A stretch of 10,471 bases of DNA from an uncultured Mycoplasmatota bacterium (GTDB taxonomy: Bacteria > Bacillota_I > Bacilli_A > RF39 > UBA660), in the NCBI GenBank assembly GCA_900557185.1, contig USRP01000030.1, forward strand, positions 1-10,471, in the 5' to 3' direction. This document shows positions 1 through 7,269 of the stretch, one piece after another. Numbering within the stretch: position 1 is the stretch's first letter; each line of letters begins with the position of its first letter. A program made the position numbers and the translations under genes. Below the pieces are notes generated by a model, which was not told the DNA's origin, did not search any database, and saw only the letters and a list, made by a program, of their open reading frames with translations.

Positions 1-48
1 ATTCGTATTAAGATTAAAAAAATATTAGATGAATTAAATCAAGAATAA
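1..48 (+). CDS. C-terminal fragment of an upstream gene (partial)
   Basis: Frame 1 is open from the window edge to a TAA at 46-48, giving 15 codons that read IRIKIKKILDELNQE. This is a Lys/Glu-rich, probably helical C-terminus. A hairpin with a T-tract begins right after the stop, as expected at a gene end. Frame 2 closes at 26-28 and frame 3 almost at once, so frame 1 is preferred. The fragment is too short to identify the protein. Confidence 0.55.
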   Translation: MRIKIKKILDELNQE

Positions 49-83
49 AAGATGTTAGATAAAAATCAAACATCTTATTTTTT
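49..83 (+). terminator. Rho-independent terminator of the upstream gene
   Basis: Arms AAGATGTT (49-56) and AACATCTT (69-76) pair over 8 bp. After an A-A mismatch, GAT (58-60) pairs with ATC (65-67) around an AAAA loop. A T-rich tract follows at 78-83. It starts directly after the stop codon at 46-48. Confidence 0.8.
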
Positions 84-112
84 CTTTTAAAATATAAAAT
101 TCACTTAAAAAA

Positions 113-121
113 TGTTATAAT
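113..121 (+). promoter_or_regulatory. Extended -10 promoter of the PFOR gene
   Basis: TGTTATAAT is a perfect extended -10 element, with TG at 113-114 and TATAAT at 116-121. The hexamer 17 bp upstream (TATAAA, 93-98) is a poor -35, so the extended -10 probably carries the promoter. Transcription would start near 128, giving a leader of about 39 nt. I see no Rex-like operator palindrome here. Confidence 0.65.
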
Positions 122-166
122 AAAAACAATGAAGATGAATTTGATAGGAATAGAAAGAGTGATGAT

Positions 167-3100
167 ATGAAACAAATAACAGTAGATGGCAATGAAGCAT
201 GTGCTCGTATGAGTTATTACTTTACAGAAGTAGCAGGTATTTATCCGATTACACCATCCAGTCCGATGGCAGAACATATCGATGAATGGAGTAAACAAAA
301 AAGAAAAAATATCTTTGGAGATATTCCTACTGTCGTTGAAATGCAAAGTGAAGCAGGAGCAGCTGGAATGGTTCATGGTTCTTTACAAGCAGGTTGTTTA
401 ACAAGTACTTATACAGCCAGTCAGGGACTTCTTTTAATGATACCAAACATGTATAAAATCGCCGGTGAAATGTGGCCATTTGTCATGCATGTAGCAGCTC
501 GTAGTTTATCTACCCATGCTTTAAGTATCTTTGGAGACCATCAAGATATTTATGCTGCTAGAGCAACAGGATTTGCTTATCTAGCTTCTTCCTCTGTACA
601 ACAAGCCTCTGACATGGCTTTAATCGCTCATCTAGCAACGTTAAAAGCAAGTATTCCATTTCTACACTTCTTCGATGGATTCCGTACCAGTCATGAAATA
701 GAAAAAATTCAAGTATTAGAAGATGATGAAATAAAAAGTATGGTCGATATGGATGAGATTGAAAGACTTCGTACAAGAGCTTTAACTCCATCTAATCCAG
801 TTACCAGAGGAACTGCTCAGAACGATGATATTTACTTTCAAGCAACAGAAGTAAGAAATGTCTACTACGATCGTATTCCTGATATTGTCAATGAATGTAT
901 GCAGATGATCAATCAAAAAATGCGTACCAATTATCAACCATTTACTTATTATGGAAGTGAACATGCGACATCTATTATAATTGCCATGGGAAGTGTTTGT
1001 GAAACAATAAAAGAAACAATCGATGATTTAAATAAAGAAGGGTATCAAGTAGGATTCATTGAAGTCCATTTATATCGTCCTTTCTCATTAGAATATTTAA
1101 AAGCAGTATTACCAGAAACGGTAGAAAAGATTGCTGTTTTAGATCGTACGAAAGAAGCAGGTAGTGAAGGGGAACCATTATATTTAGATGTCAAAGCAGC
1201 TCTTTCTAATATGAACATTCATATTGTAGGAGGTCGATATGGTCTATCCAGTAAAGATACAACACCACGTCAAATCAAAGCTGTTTACGATGCTTTAGAA
1301 GAAGGATTAGACCATCCATTTACAATTGGAATTGTCGATGACATGACACATCTTAGCTTACCAGTCGATCCAACTTATAAAATTAAAACAGCCAAAGAAA
1401 TGAAGATATATGGATATGGTTCTGATGGAATGGTCAGTGCTGCTAAAACCATTATGAAATTAGTAGGGGATAAGACAGATGAATACGTCCAAGGTTATTT
1501 CCAATATGACTCTAAAAAATCAGGTGGTGTGACTACTTCTCACTTACGTTTTAGTAATACCCCAATTCGTTCTACTTACTATGTAGAAAGCCCTGATATG
1601 ATTGTTGTAACCAAAGATTATTATTTTAACGAATTTGATTTATTAGATGATTTAGAAGAAAATGGAATTGTACTTATCAATACAAGTAAAACAGAATCTG
1701 AACTACAAACATTCTTCTCTAAAAAAACAAAATCAATCATCCATAAAAAACATTTAAAAATATATTATCTCAATGCCTATGAATTAGCGCAAAAAGTAGG
1801 ATTACAAAATAAAATCAGTATGATTATGGCAACGGTTATTTTAAAAGTATTAAAATTCTTTGATAAAGAACAAGAAAATAGTTATCTAAAAGAATATGTG
1901 GAAAAAACATTTGCTAAAAAAGGAAATGAAGTCATTTCTAAAAATCATAAAGCAATCGACTATGCGATGGCTGTATTAAATGAATTAGATACTTCTTCCT
2001 TTATAGAAAAAGAAACTGAACAAGAATCTTTATCAACTATCGATATGATTCGTAAAAGAAAAGGGAATGAACTACCAACTTCTGCTTTTGTTCCATATCA
2101 AGATGGTACTTTCCATCCAGGAGTAGAAGAACCAAGCGTAGGAATGGCAGAAACAGTTCCAAGTTGGATTATGAATAACTGTATCATGTGTAATCAATGC
2201 AGTATTGTCTGTCCTCATGGAGTTATTCGTCCATATTTATTAACACTAGAAGAATATCAAAAAGCACCAGAATTAATTCAAAGAAGATGTAAAAAAGCAA
2301 TTGGTCCAGGAATGGACGATATGTATTTTACAATTGCGATTAATATTAAAAAATGTACTGGTTGTGGTCTTTGTATGAACACTTGTCCAGGACTTCGTCA
2401 AAGTAAAGCCCTAATTCCAAGTCCTTATCAGTCACAAGCCAAAGATCATGAACAAGAAATCTATGATTACTTAGAACAATACGTAACAGAAAAGAACCAA
2501 ACCAATCCATTTACTGTTAAAACAAGTCAATTCCAAAAACCAAAATTCGCATTCCATGGAGCATGTGCTGGTTGTGGAGAAACTCCATATATTAAATTAT
2601 TAACACAATTATATGGTGAAGCATTAGTGATTGCTAATGCAACTGGATGTTCTTCCATTTATGGGGGAAGTGTTCCAGAAATGCCATATCAAATACCTTG
2701 GGCAAGTTCTCTATTTGAAGATAATGCTGAATTTGGACTCGGAATGGTCGTTGCGAATCAAGTAATGAAACGTCGTATTCAAACGTTAATGGAATCACAT
2801 ATGGAAGATCATCCTGATCTATATCAGAAATGGATAGAACATCAAAACGATGTTACAGTTACAAAAGAAGTATATAATACTCTAAAAAATGATACTCCAG
2901 ATTATTTAAAGTCATATCTACCATATATCAAAGCAAGTATTTTCTTCTGTATTGGAGGAGATGGTTGGGCATATGATATTGGCTTTGGAGGTATCGATCA
3001 AGTACTAGCTAGTGATGAAAATATAAATATTTTAGTATTAGATAGTCAAGTATATTCTAATACCGGAGGTCAAGCAAGTAAAGCGAGTCCCAAAGGAAGT

Positions 3101-3574
3101 ATTGCTTCATTTGCTTCTTCAGGAAAGAAAACATATCAAAAAGATTTAGCAAGTATCGCTATGCAGTATCCAAATGTCTATGTCGCAACAGTTTCATTAG
3201 GAGCCAATGCAATGCAGACAATTCGTGCCATCAAAGAAGCAGTAGAACATCCGGGACCATCTATCATCATCGCATACTCTCCATGTATTGCCCATGGCTT
3301 AAAAGGTGGTATGTCAAAATCAATAGAGAGTGAGAAACTCGCTACTGCTTGTGGATACTTCCCAATCTTTAGAAAAAATCCAAAAACAGGCTTTACACTA
3401 GATAGTAAACAAGTGAATTTTGATGCATATGATGATTACTTAAATATGCAAACAAGATATGCAATGTTAAGAACAGTCAATCCTGAAAAAGCAGAACAAT
3501 TATTAAAAGAAAATAAAGAAGCAGCTAAAAAACGCTTTTCATACTATCAATCATTAGAAAAAGAGAATGAATAA
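167..3574 (+). CDS. nifJ: Pyruvate:ferredoxin (flavodoxin) oxidoreductase
   Basis: This 1135-residue enzyme oxidatively decarboxylates pyruvate with CoA to acetyl-CoA and CO2 and reduces ferredoxin or flavodoxin, in the cytoplasm. All domains of the single-chain family are visible. The N-terminal domain has YPITPSSP around 26-33 and the pyruvate/TPP-contact residues expected at T29, E62 and R112. Domain II lies around 265-360, and the gamma-like domain starts near 415 (GYGSDGMVSAAK). An EKR-type segment around 655-705 is followed by two 4Fe-4S motifs, C672/675/678/682 and C730/733/736/740. The TPP domain has GDG at 931-933 and N965-TGGQ. C800, C803, C828 and C1040 fit the proximal-cluster ligands of the Desulfovibrio africanus enzyme as I recall it. 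At 1135 residues it is slightly short for the family (usually about 1170-1230), but no key residue is missing. The ATG at 167 follows AGAAAGAGTGAT, an imperfect Shine-Dalgarno site, and the N-terminus begins where the family begins. It appears monocistronic, with its own promoter and terminator. Identification is secure; the preferred electron acceptor cannot be read from sequence. Confidence 0.97.
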   Translation: MKQITVDGNEACARMSYYFTEVAGIYPITPSSPMAEHIDEWSKQKRKNIFGDIPTVVEMQSEAGAAGMVHGSLQAGCLTSTYTASQGLLLMIPNMYKIAGEMWPFVMHVAARSLSTHALSIFGDHQDIYAARATGFAYLASSSVQQASDMALIAHLATLKASIPFLHFFDGFRTSHEIEKIQVLEDDEIKSMVDMDEIERLRTRALTPSNPVTRGTAQNDDIYFQATEVRNVYYDRIPDIVNECMQMINQKMRTNYQPFTYYGSEHATSIIIAMGSVCETIKETIDDLNKEGYQVGFIEVHLYRPFSLEYLKAVLPETVEKIAVLDRTKEAGSEGEPLYLDVKAALSNMNIHIVGGRYGLSSKDTTPRQIKAVYDALEEGLDHPFTIGIVDDMTHLSLPVDPTYKIKTAKEMKIYGYGSDGMVSAAKTIMKLVGDKTDEYVQGYFQYDSKKSGGVTTSHLRFSNTPIRSTYYVESPDMIVVTKDYYFNEFDLLDDLEENGIVLINTSKTESELQTFFSKKTKSIIHKKHLKIYYLNAYELAQKVGLQNKISMIMATVILKVLKFFDKEQENSYLKEYVEKTFAKKGNEVISKNHKAIDYAMAVLNELDTSSFIEKETEQESLSTIDMIRKRKGNELPTSAFVPYQDGTFHPGVEEPSVGMAETVPSWIMNNCIMCNQCSIVCPHGVIRPYLLTLEEYQKAPELIQRRCKKAIGPGMDDMYFTIAINIKKCTGCGLCMNTCPGLRQSKALIPSPYQSQAKDHEQEIYDYLEQYVTEKNQTNPFTVKTSQFQKPKFAFHGACAGCGETPYIKLLTQLYGEALVIANATGCSSIYGGSVPEMPYQIPWASSLFEDNAEFGLGMVVANQVMKRRIQTLMESHMEDHPDLYQKWIEHQNDVTVTKEVYNTLKNDTPDYLKSYLPYIKASIFFCIGGDGWAYDIGFGGIDQVLASDENINILVLDSQVYSNTGGQASKASPKGSIASFASSGKKTYQKDLASIAMQYPNVYVATVSLGANAMQTIRAIKEAVEHPGPSIIIAYSPCIAHGLKGGMSKSIESEKLATACGYFPIFRKNPKTGFTLDSKQVNFDAYDDYLNMQTRYAMLRTVNPEKAEQLLKENKEAAKKRFSYYQSLEKENE

Positions 3575-3584
3575 TTCTTTTTTT
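3558..3584 (+). terminator. A/U-rich terminator overlapping the nifJ stop codon
   Basis: AAAAAGAGAAT (3558-3568) pairs with ATTCTTTTTTT (3574-3584) over 11 positions, with one G-U pair and a 5-nt loop that contains most of the TAA stop (3572-3574). The right arm is itself the T-tract. The stem is weak in GC, so termination may be partial. The T-tract overlaps the -35 region of the next promoter. Confidence 0.5.
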
Positions 3585-3606
3585 CTTTTAAAAAATATGT
3601 TATACT
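3578..3606 (+). promoter_or_regulatory. Promoter of the 3644 gene
   Basis: The extended -10 TGTTATACT has TG at 3598-3599 and TATACT at 3601-3606. A T-only -35-like hexamer at 3578-3583 lies 17 bp upstream. The predicted start near 3613 is downstream of the in-frame ATG at 3608, which helps assign translation to the ATG at 3644. Confidence 0.6.
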
Positions 3607-3643
3607 TATGATAATAGAGGATAAAAAGAAAAGGGGTAACAGT

Positions 3644-4549
3644 ATGAATTTAGAAAGTCACGGAACCATTACACCACTTTTAGAGAATATTGTATATTAT
3701 ATCAATGGAATTCAAGACGCAAGAGAAGGTAAAATCAATGAAAATAGATTACAAACATTAGGTGATATTGCTCATGAATTTTATATGTATGGCGTAAAAG
3801 ATGAAGGAAATAGTCGTATGATTGCATCAACAACAGGTACTATGATCGATTCCGTTTACCATAAAGCACTTTCCGTACTAAGTAGTTCAACAGCCATTTA
3901 TCAAGCAACTAACATTATCGAACCACTCATCATTCAAACACAAATGTCAGTGGAAAATAGTCTATTAGATCATACTAATGTCGATGATATGAAAAATGCT
4001 TTAGAACAATATCAATTAGATACCGAAGAATACGAAATGCTTGCAAAACAATTTGCTGAACTATATTTAAGTACATTCAATAGTAAAATTACAATTGCTC
4101 AAAAAAGATTAATCAACGTTGCCAATGGAAAGAAAGCAGCAGAAGATTTAAGTGATTTTATGGATGGAATTCAGGAAAGTAGAAAAATAAAAGAGAAAGA
4201 AATTTCTTTAAAGAAATATCAGAAAAAAGGAAATATGTTTATCCAAGGAATGATTACTGATAAAACAAGTCGCTCTGTGGCTACTGTAAATGGAGAAGTA
4301 GATACTGAAAAATACGACCAAACATTATTATTATTGACAATAGATATTTCACAAAGTGAAGCTAATAGTGACTTATCAGTATTAGACTATGAAGAAAGAA
4401 AAGCAGTTGGAACATTAAATGCCGAACTACTAGCGCGTGACTATCATAAAAATCATAAAGCAATTGATGATAGTTTAAAAACCATTGAAAATACATTTTT
4501 AAATGGCTATACAGATATGTACAACATGAAATTAGGAAAGACAAAATAG
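3644..4549 (+). CDS. Unknown helical repeat-containing protein, no signal sequence
   Basis: I do not recognise a family. The 301-residue product is hydrophilic and looks largely helical. It has no signal peptide or membrane segment, so a cytoplasmic location is inferred. A motif [FY]-[ILM]-x-G recurs at residues 19-22, 47-50, 172-175, 199-202 and 285-288. The first four form two pairs with 27-28 residue spacing. The stretch from about 19 to 59 (GIQDAR ... FYMYG ... NSR) aligns with about 172 to 211 (GIQESR ... MFIQG ... TSR), indicating an internal duplication. The next gene also contains a GLQDAR motif, which suggests a shared module or partner proteins. The ATG at 3644 is chosen because AAGGGG (3631-3636) precedes it at normal spacing and because the upstream in-frame ATG (3608) overlaps the promoter. 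The gene has its own promoter and terminator. Confidence 0.85.
   Translation: MNLESHGTITPLLENIVYYINGIQDAREGKINENRLQTLGDIAHEFYMYGVKDEGNSRMIASTTGTMIDSVYHKALSVLSSSTAIYQATNIIEPLIIQTQMSVENSLLDHTNVDDMKNALEQYQLDTEEYEMLAKQFAELYLSTFNSKITIAQKRLINVANGKKAAEDLSDFMDGIQESRKIKEKEISLKKYQKKGNMFIQGMITDKTSRSVATVNGEVDTEKYDQTLLLLTIDISQSEANSDLSVLDYEERKAVGTLNAELLARDYHKNHKAIDDSLKTIENTFLNGYTDMYNMKLGKTK
3698..4276 (+). repeat. Internal protein repeat pair (GIQ[DE]xR modules)
   Basis: Two degenerate modules of about 40 codons lie at roughly 3698-3820 (residues 19-59) and 4157-4276 (residues 172-211). Both read [YF]-[IM]-[ND]-G-I-Q-[DE]-[AS]-R, then about 20 residues later a second aromatic/Gly motif (YMYG or FIQG), and end near an S-R pair. 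Identity is low at DNA level, so the duplication is old. It is a by-eye alignment needing one single-residue gap. Confidence 0.45.
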
Positions 4550-4563
4550 TTTGTCTTTTTTTT
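4537..4563 (+). terminator. Terminator overlapping the stop codon of the 3644 gene
   Basis: AAAGACAAA (4537-4545) and TTTGTCTTT (4550-4558) form a perfect 9-bp stem. The 4-nt loop ATAG contains the TAG stop codon (4547-4549). T residues run on to 4563. The right arm contains TTGTCT, which also fits the -35 box of the next promoter. Confidence 0.75.
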
Positions 4564-4579
4564 GGCCATTTGTTATAAT
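4551..4579 (+). promoter_or_regulatory. Promoter of the 4601 gene
   Basis: The -35-like TTGTCT (4551-4556) lies 17 bp from TATAAT (4574-4579), with TG at 4571-4572 making an extended -10. This is one of the two best promoters in the window. The start near 4586 gives a leader of about 15 nt, so the Shine-Dalgarno site lies almost at the 5' end. Confidence 0.72.
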
Positions 4580-4600
4580 GACAATAGGAAGGTGAGATAT

Positions 4601-5542
4601 GTGAAATATATCAACAAAAAAGCGTTAAAGATACTATTGGGGGCAGGGATTACATTATCAACTCTCGGTGGTACCATTTGGTTTATGAATCAACAACCTC
4701 AACAAGAGAAGACAGAAGAGGTAACAAAGACAGAAAATACATCTCCAAATAATGAATATAAAGAAGAAAAAGGAAATGAGACAATTAACTATGCACCTGT
4801 TGTAGCACTTCCTAATATCGTAGATGAGAATTGGTTTTTTGCTTTTCAAGCAGGATTACAAGATGCGAGAAGTGTAAATGCCCGTGAAACTGGTACAATG
4901 TATGAAAGCGTACCAGAAATATATCAAAATAATCAAGTAGCATATCAAAGTGGTTGGGAATCTGAATTGCTTCGTTATATGGATAATCATCCAACAGAAA
5001 CACCAACCAAAGAATCTATTAAGACACATATTATAGATCAAACCAAAATAGCTGGATATCCAGAAGTTATCAAACAAGAATGCCCGGAATCTTATTCTGA
5101 GGAATTAAAACAAGCTTGGGTAGAAAGTTGTAATATGATGATTGCCCAAAGAGAAAAAGATGATGTTGAAATCAATCAAGACTACGTATTTAAAGCAGCA
5201 ATTGCCAAGGCTTGTAGAGAACAAGTCATGTATACAGGACAAACAGTTGGCCCAATGCCAGAAGAATTTGCCGGTTTTGAAGAAGATTGGCAACGTGGAT
5301 GGAATCAAGTACTAGCAACTTATTACACATTTGCAACAATGGATCGTAACAAACAAAGTTATACTTGGGATGAAGTATATCAAATCGCAGTGAATATCGC
5401 ATATCATCCGGAAGTAAGAGCCAATGAATTAAATCTGTTAGCTCCAACATGTCCACAAAGATATAGTGATATGTATGATGCTTTTCAAGCAGGTTGGGAT
5501 ACAGCCTTAATGGAATATCAAATGAGTCAAAATGTAAAATAA
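4601..5542 (+). CDS. Membrane-anchored extracellular repeat protein of unknown function
   Basis: No family recognised. The 313-residue product starts with a basic tip (KYINKKALK) and one hydrophobic segment at about residues 9-29. There is no lipobox Cys, so an uncleaved anchor or a signal peptide is likely. A polar E/T/N/Q-rich linker reaches about residue 66, followed by an apparently extracellular helical region. That region carries a degenerate motif, P-x-x-[VYF] followed about ten residues later by [FYW]-[QV]-x-[GS]-[WLC], starting at P71, P105, P162, P220 and P285; the last four are 57-65 residues apart. The copy at 71 ends in GLQDAR, resembling GIQDAR of the preceding gene. Binding or scaffolding is possible but unproven. 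The GTG at 4601 follows AAGGTGAG (4589-4596). An in-frame TTG at 4562 overlaps the promoter and is rejected. The ATG two bases upstream of the GTG is followed at once by TGA in its own frame. Confidence 0.85.
   Translation: MKYINKKALKILLGAGITLSTLGGTIWFMNQQPQQEKTEEVTKTENTSPNNEYKEEKGNETINYAPVVALPNIVDENWFFAFQAGLQDARSVNARETGTMYESVPEIYQNNQVAYQSGWESELLRYMDNHPTETPTKESIKTHIIDQTKIAGYPEVIKQECPESYSEELKQAWVESCNMMIAQREKDDVEINQDYVFKAAIAKACREQVMYTGQTVGPMPEEFAGFEEDWQRGWNQVLATYYTFATMDRNKQSYTWDEVYQIAVNIAYHPEVRANELNLLAPTCPQRYSDMYDAFQAGWDTALMEYQMSQNVK
4811..5515 (+). repeat. Five degenerate aromatic/Gly repeats in the 4601 gene product
   Basis: Repeat copies begin at codons for P71 (4811), P105 (4913), P162 (5084), P220 (5258) and P285 (5453). 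The cores are AFQAGLQDA, AYQSGWESEL, AWVESCNMMI, DWQRGWNQVL and AFQAGWDTAL. Copies 3 and 5 are also preceded by a matching PEV...CP[EQ]xY stretch. The copies are divergent at DNA level. The pattern was found by eye and is strongest in copies 2, 4 and 5. Confidence 0.6.
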
Positions 5543-5576
5543 AAAGCAAGCGTTTCAAAACGCTTGCTTTTATTTT
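5542..5576. terminator. Bidirectional terminator between convergent genes
   Basis: AAAAGCAAGCGTTT (5542-5555) and AAACGCTTGCTTTT (5558-5571) are perfect inverted repeats. The GC-containing core of the stem is flanked by A on one side and T on the other. Either strand therefore yields a stem followed by a U-tract, serving the + gene ending at 5542 and the - gene ending at 5570. Both stop codons touch the stem. Confidence 0.92.
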
Positions 5577-7207
5577 GTAAACCAGAAATTGATGAAATCA
5601 TATTTATAAACACGATAGATTAAAGTATCATTTAATACATCGAATTTCGCAATTAAATTATGATCTTTATCATATTCTGTAAATGTAGAAGTCATACCAG
5701 AATCAACAACTGTATTTCTATCTACATTTTGTACACTACTAACAATTCCAGAATAATCGACATCAAAACTATCTACAAGTTCAAAGGTACCTTCATTTTC
5801 ATTGACTAAATATTTATAATATTGTGACTTCACATTATCGCTTTTTTCAGCTTTTCTTTTGGTTCCAATTCCAGGATAATTTTCGACCCAATTGAAATCA
5901 GGTTTTGTCGTTGCTTCTCCATAGTTATTATTATAAAAATAAATATAATATTCACCATCGGCAAGACTATCATCTTTTTCCAATGTAATGGAATGTTGTC
6001 CACCTTGTAATGTAAAATCACCAATTTGTGTTAATAAATAATCACTATATTCTGTATCTTTCCAGAAAGCTTCAGATCCAATTAAATAATCAATCTTTGG
6101 TTCTTCATAAATATTTGACATTTTAATAATTGTCGAAGTCTCTCTAGAACTTAAGAGAACACTATTATCTTCTTTATCAAATTGAATCGCATTAATATGC
6201 ATCCAATCTAATTGTTCTTTCTTTTCAGGTAGTACAGTCATTTCTTTATAAGATGCGAAATAATCTTTTAAATCGATTGTCTTAGTAACCGCACCTGTTT
6301 CTAAATCAAGTGACAATACTAAATCTTCAACTGTATCTGCATCTTTCTCATCGGCAAGGATAAGTAATGTATTATCTTTTCCAAATACATAATCATGATG
6401 CATTTCATAATTACCAAGAGAATAAACTCTTTCTACTTGTCCTAAACGATTGACTGCAGCAATCTTATTCATACCAACACTCATATACAGCAAATTATCT
6501 TTAAATAATAAACGGTCAGCACGATATCCTGTAAAAGGAATCTCAGAACGAATTACACCATCATTATCATAAAGACATAAGAAATATGTTTTATTAGAAT
6601 CATTTCCTAATACCGCATATAATCCATTGGCTAATTTTTCTTTACTTTTACCATCCTCTTTATCTAGTTTTACTTTTTTATTACTTAGTAAACTACCAGC
6701 TTGAATATCAATTGACTTCGTCTTAATCACATCTCCATCAGCATTTAATAATTCTAATGTAATATGATTTACTTGATCAGGAATTAATCCTGTCAATAAG
6801 TATTCATGTTCTGTTGTGAGATTATTTTCTTCTTCATTATATAAAGTATTCGTATAATCTTTAATATCACTATTATCAACATGAACTGTATACCTTAACT
6901 GACTTGGTGTTGAAGTCTTAAAATATACATAAAGAGAATTGGTATTGGTCTGATAAGGATTCATAATCATCAGAGAATTTTGAAATGAATAATTTCGAAT
7001 CTTTTTAATCTCTTCAATTTTCTCGTCACGTTCTTCTTGGAACTTTTCAGTATAAACTGTTTTATAGTCTTCTGTTTGGAAGCGGTATAAATATCCTCCA
7101 TTTACTTTACGGTACCCACTGCGTTCATTTTTAATCCCGATTGCTAAAACGATTGCTAAAATAACAATTGGTATTAAAAAATATAAATACGTCCATTTCT
7201 TTTTCAT
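5570..7207 (-). CDS. Aryl-sulfate sulfotransferase (ASST), membrane-anchored
   Basis: This 545-residue protein matches the PAPS-independent arylsulfotransferases, which move sulfate from one phenolic sulfate ester to another phenol outside the cytoplasm. A hydrophobic segment at about residues 7-25 after KKKW anchors or exports it; no lipobox is seen. An Ig-like N-terminal domain at about 75-170 precedes a beta-propeller. Catalytic motifs are visible: HHD at 270-272, DWMHINAI with H337, SSR with R355, and GGQHS with H405. The 18-residue step from H337 to R355 equals H356 to R374 of E. coli AssT, and H405 would correspond to the sulfate-accepting His436. All key residues are present. The ATG at 7207-7205 has an excellent AAGGAGG site 5 nt upstream. 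It lies 62 nt downstream of the sspI gene on the same strand but has its own -10. Acceptor specificity cannot be read from sequence; gut or host phenols are a guess. The symbol assT would be a family label only. Confidence 0.92.
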   Translation of the reverse strand: MKKKWTYLYFLIPIVILAIVLAIGIKNERSGYRKVNGGYLYRFQTEDYKTVYTEKFQEERDEKIEEIKKIRNYSFQNSLMIMNPYQTNTNSLYVYFKTSTPSQLRYTVHVDNSDIKDYTNTLYNEEENNLTTEHEYLLTGLIPDQVNHITLELLNADGDVIKTKSIDIQAGSLLSNKKVKLDKEDGKSKEKLANGLYAVLGNDSNKTYFLCLYDNDGVIRSEIPFTGYRADRLLFKDNLLYMSVGMNKIAAVNRLGQVERVYSLGNYEMHHDYVFGKDNTLLILADEKDADTVEDLVLSLDLETGAVTKTIDLKDYFASYKEMTVLPEKKEQLDWMHINAIQFDKEDNSVLLSSRETSTIIKMSNIYEEPKIDYLIGSEAFWKDTEYSDYLLTQIGDFTLQGGQHSITLEKDDSLADGEYYIYFYNNNYGEATTKPDFNWVENYPGIGTKRKAEKSDNVKSQYYKYLVNENEGTFELVDSFDVDYSGIVSSVQNVDRNTVVDSGMTSTFTEYDKDHNLIAKFDVLNDTLIYRVYKYDFINFWFTK

Positions 7208-7216
7208 ATGCTCCTC

Positions 7217-7244
7217 CTTAAATCTATTATAATATATATTTAAG
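7217..7244 (-). promoter_or_regulatory. ASST promoter -10 inside an inverted repeat
   Basis: On the - strand TATAAT occupies 7231-7226; no good -35 is visible, the hexamer at 17 bp being ATATTT. The -10 sits inside an inverted repeat: CTTAAAT (7244-7238) and ATTTAAG (7223-7217), each continuing inward with one mismatch and three more matches. The second arm overlaps the first bases of the Shine-Dalgarno site. This could be an operator, or in read-through transcripts from sspI a weak SD-masking hairpin. The region is AT-rich, so chance is a real alternative. Confidence 0.4.
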
Positions 7245-7269
7245 AAAAAAATATGTGAAATTGTGGGGT

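Noticed and set aside
3608..3643. Upstream ATG that would lengthen the 3644 gene by 12 codons
   Set aside because: It overlaps the extended -10 promoter and precedes the predicted transcription start; a good ribosome site serves the ATG at 3644.
5226..5558. 110-codon antisense reading frame on the - strand
   Set aside because: It overlaps the coding region of the 4601 gene, has no ribosome site, and its Leu/Phe/His-rich product is typical of an antisense shadow in AT-rich DNA.
7253..7268. GTGAAATTGTGG stretch as a possible Rex redox-repressor site
   Set aside because: It lacks the symmetric TTGTGA...TCACAA half-sites and lies at the end of sspI, not near a fermentation gene.
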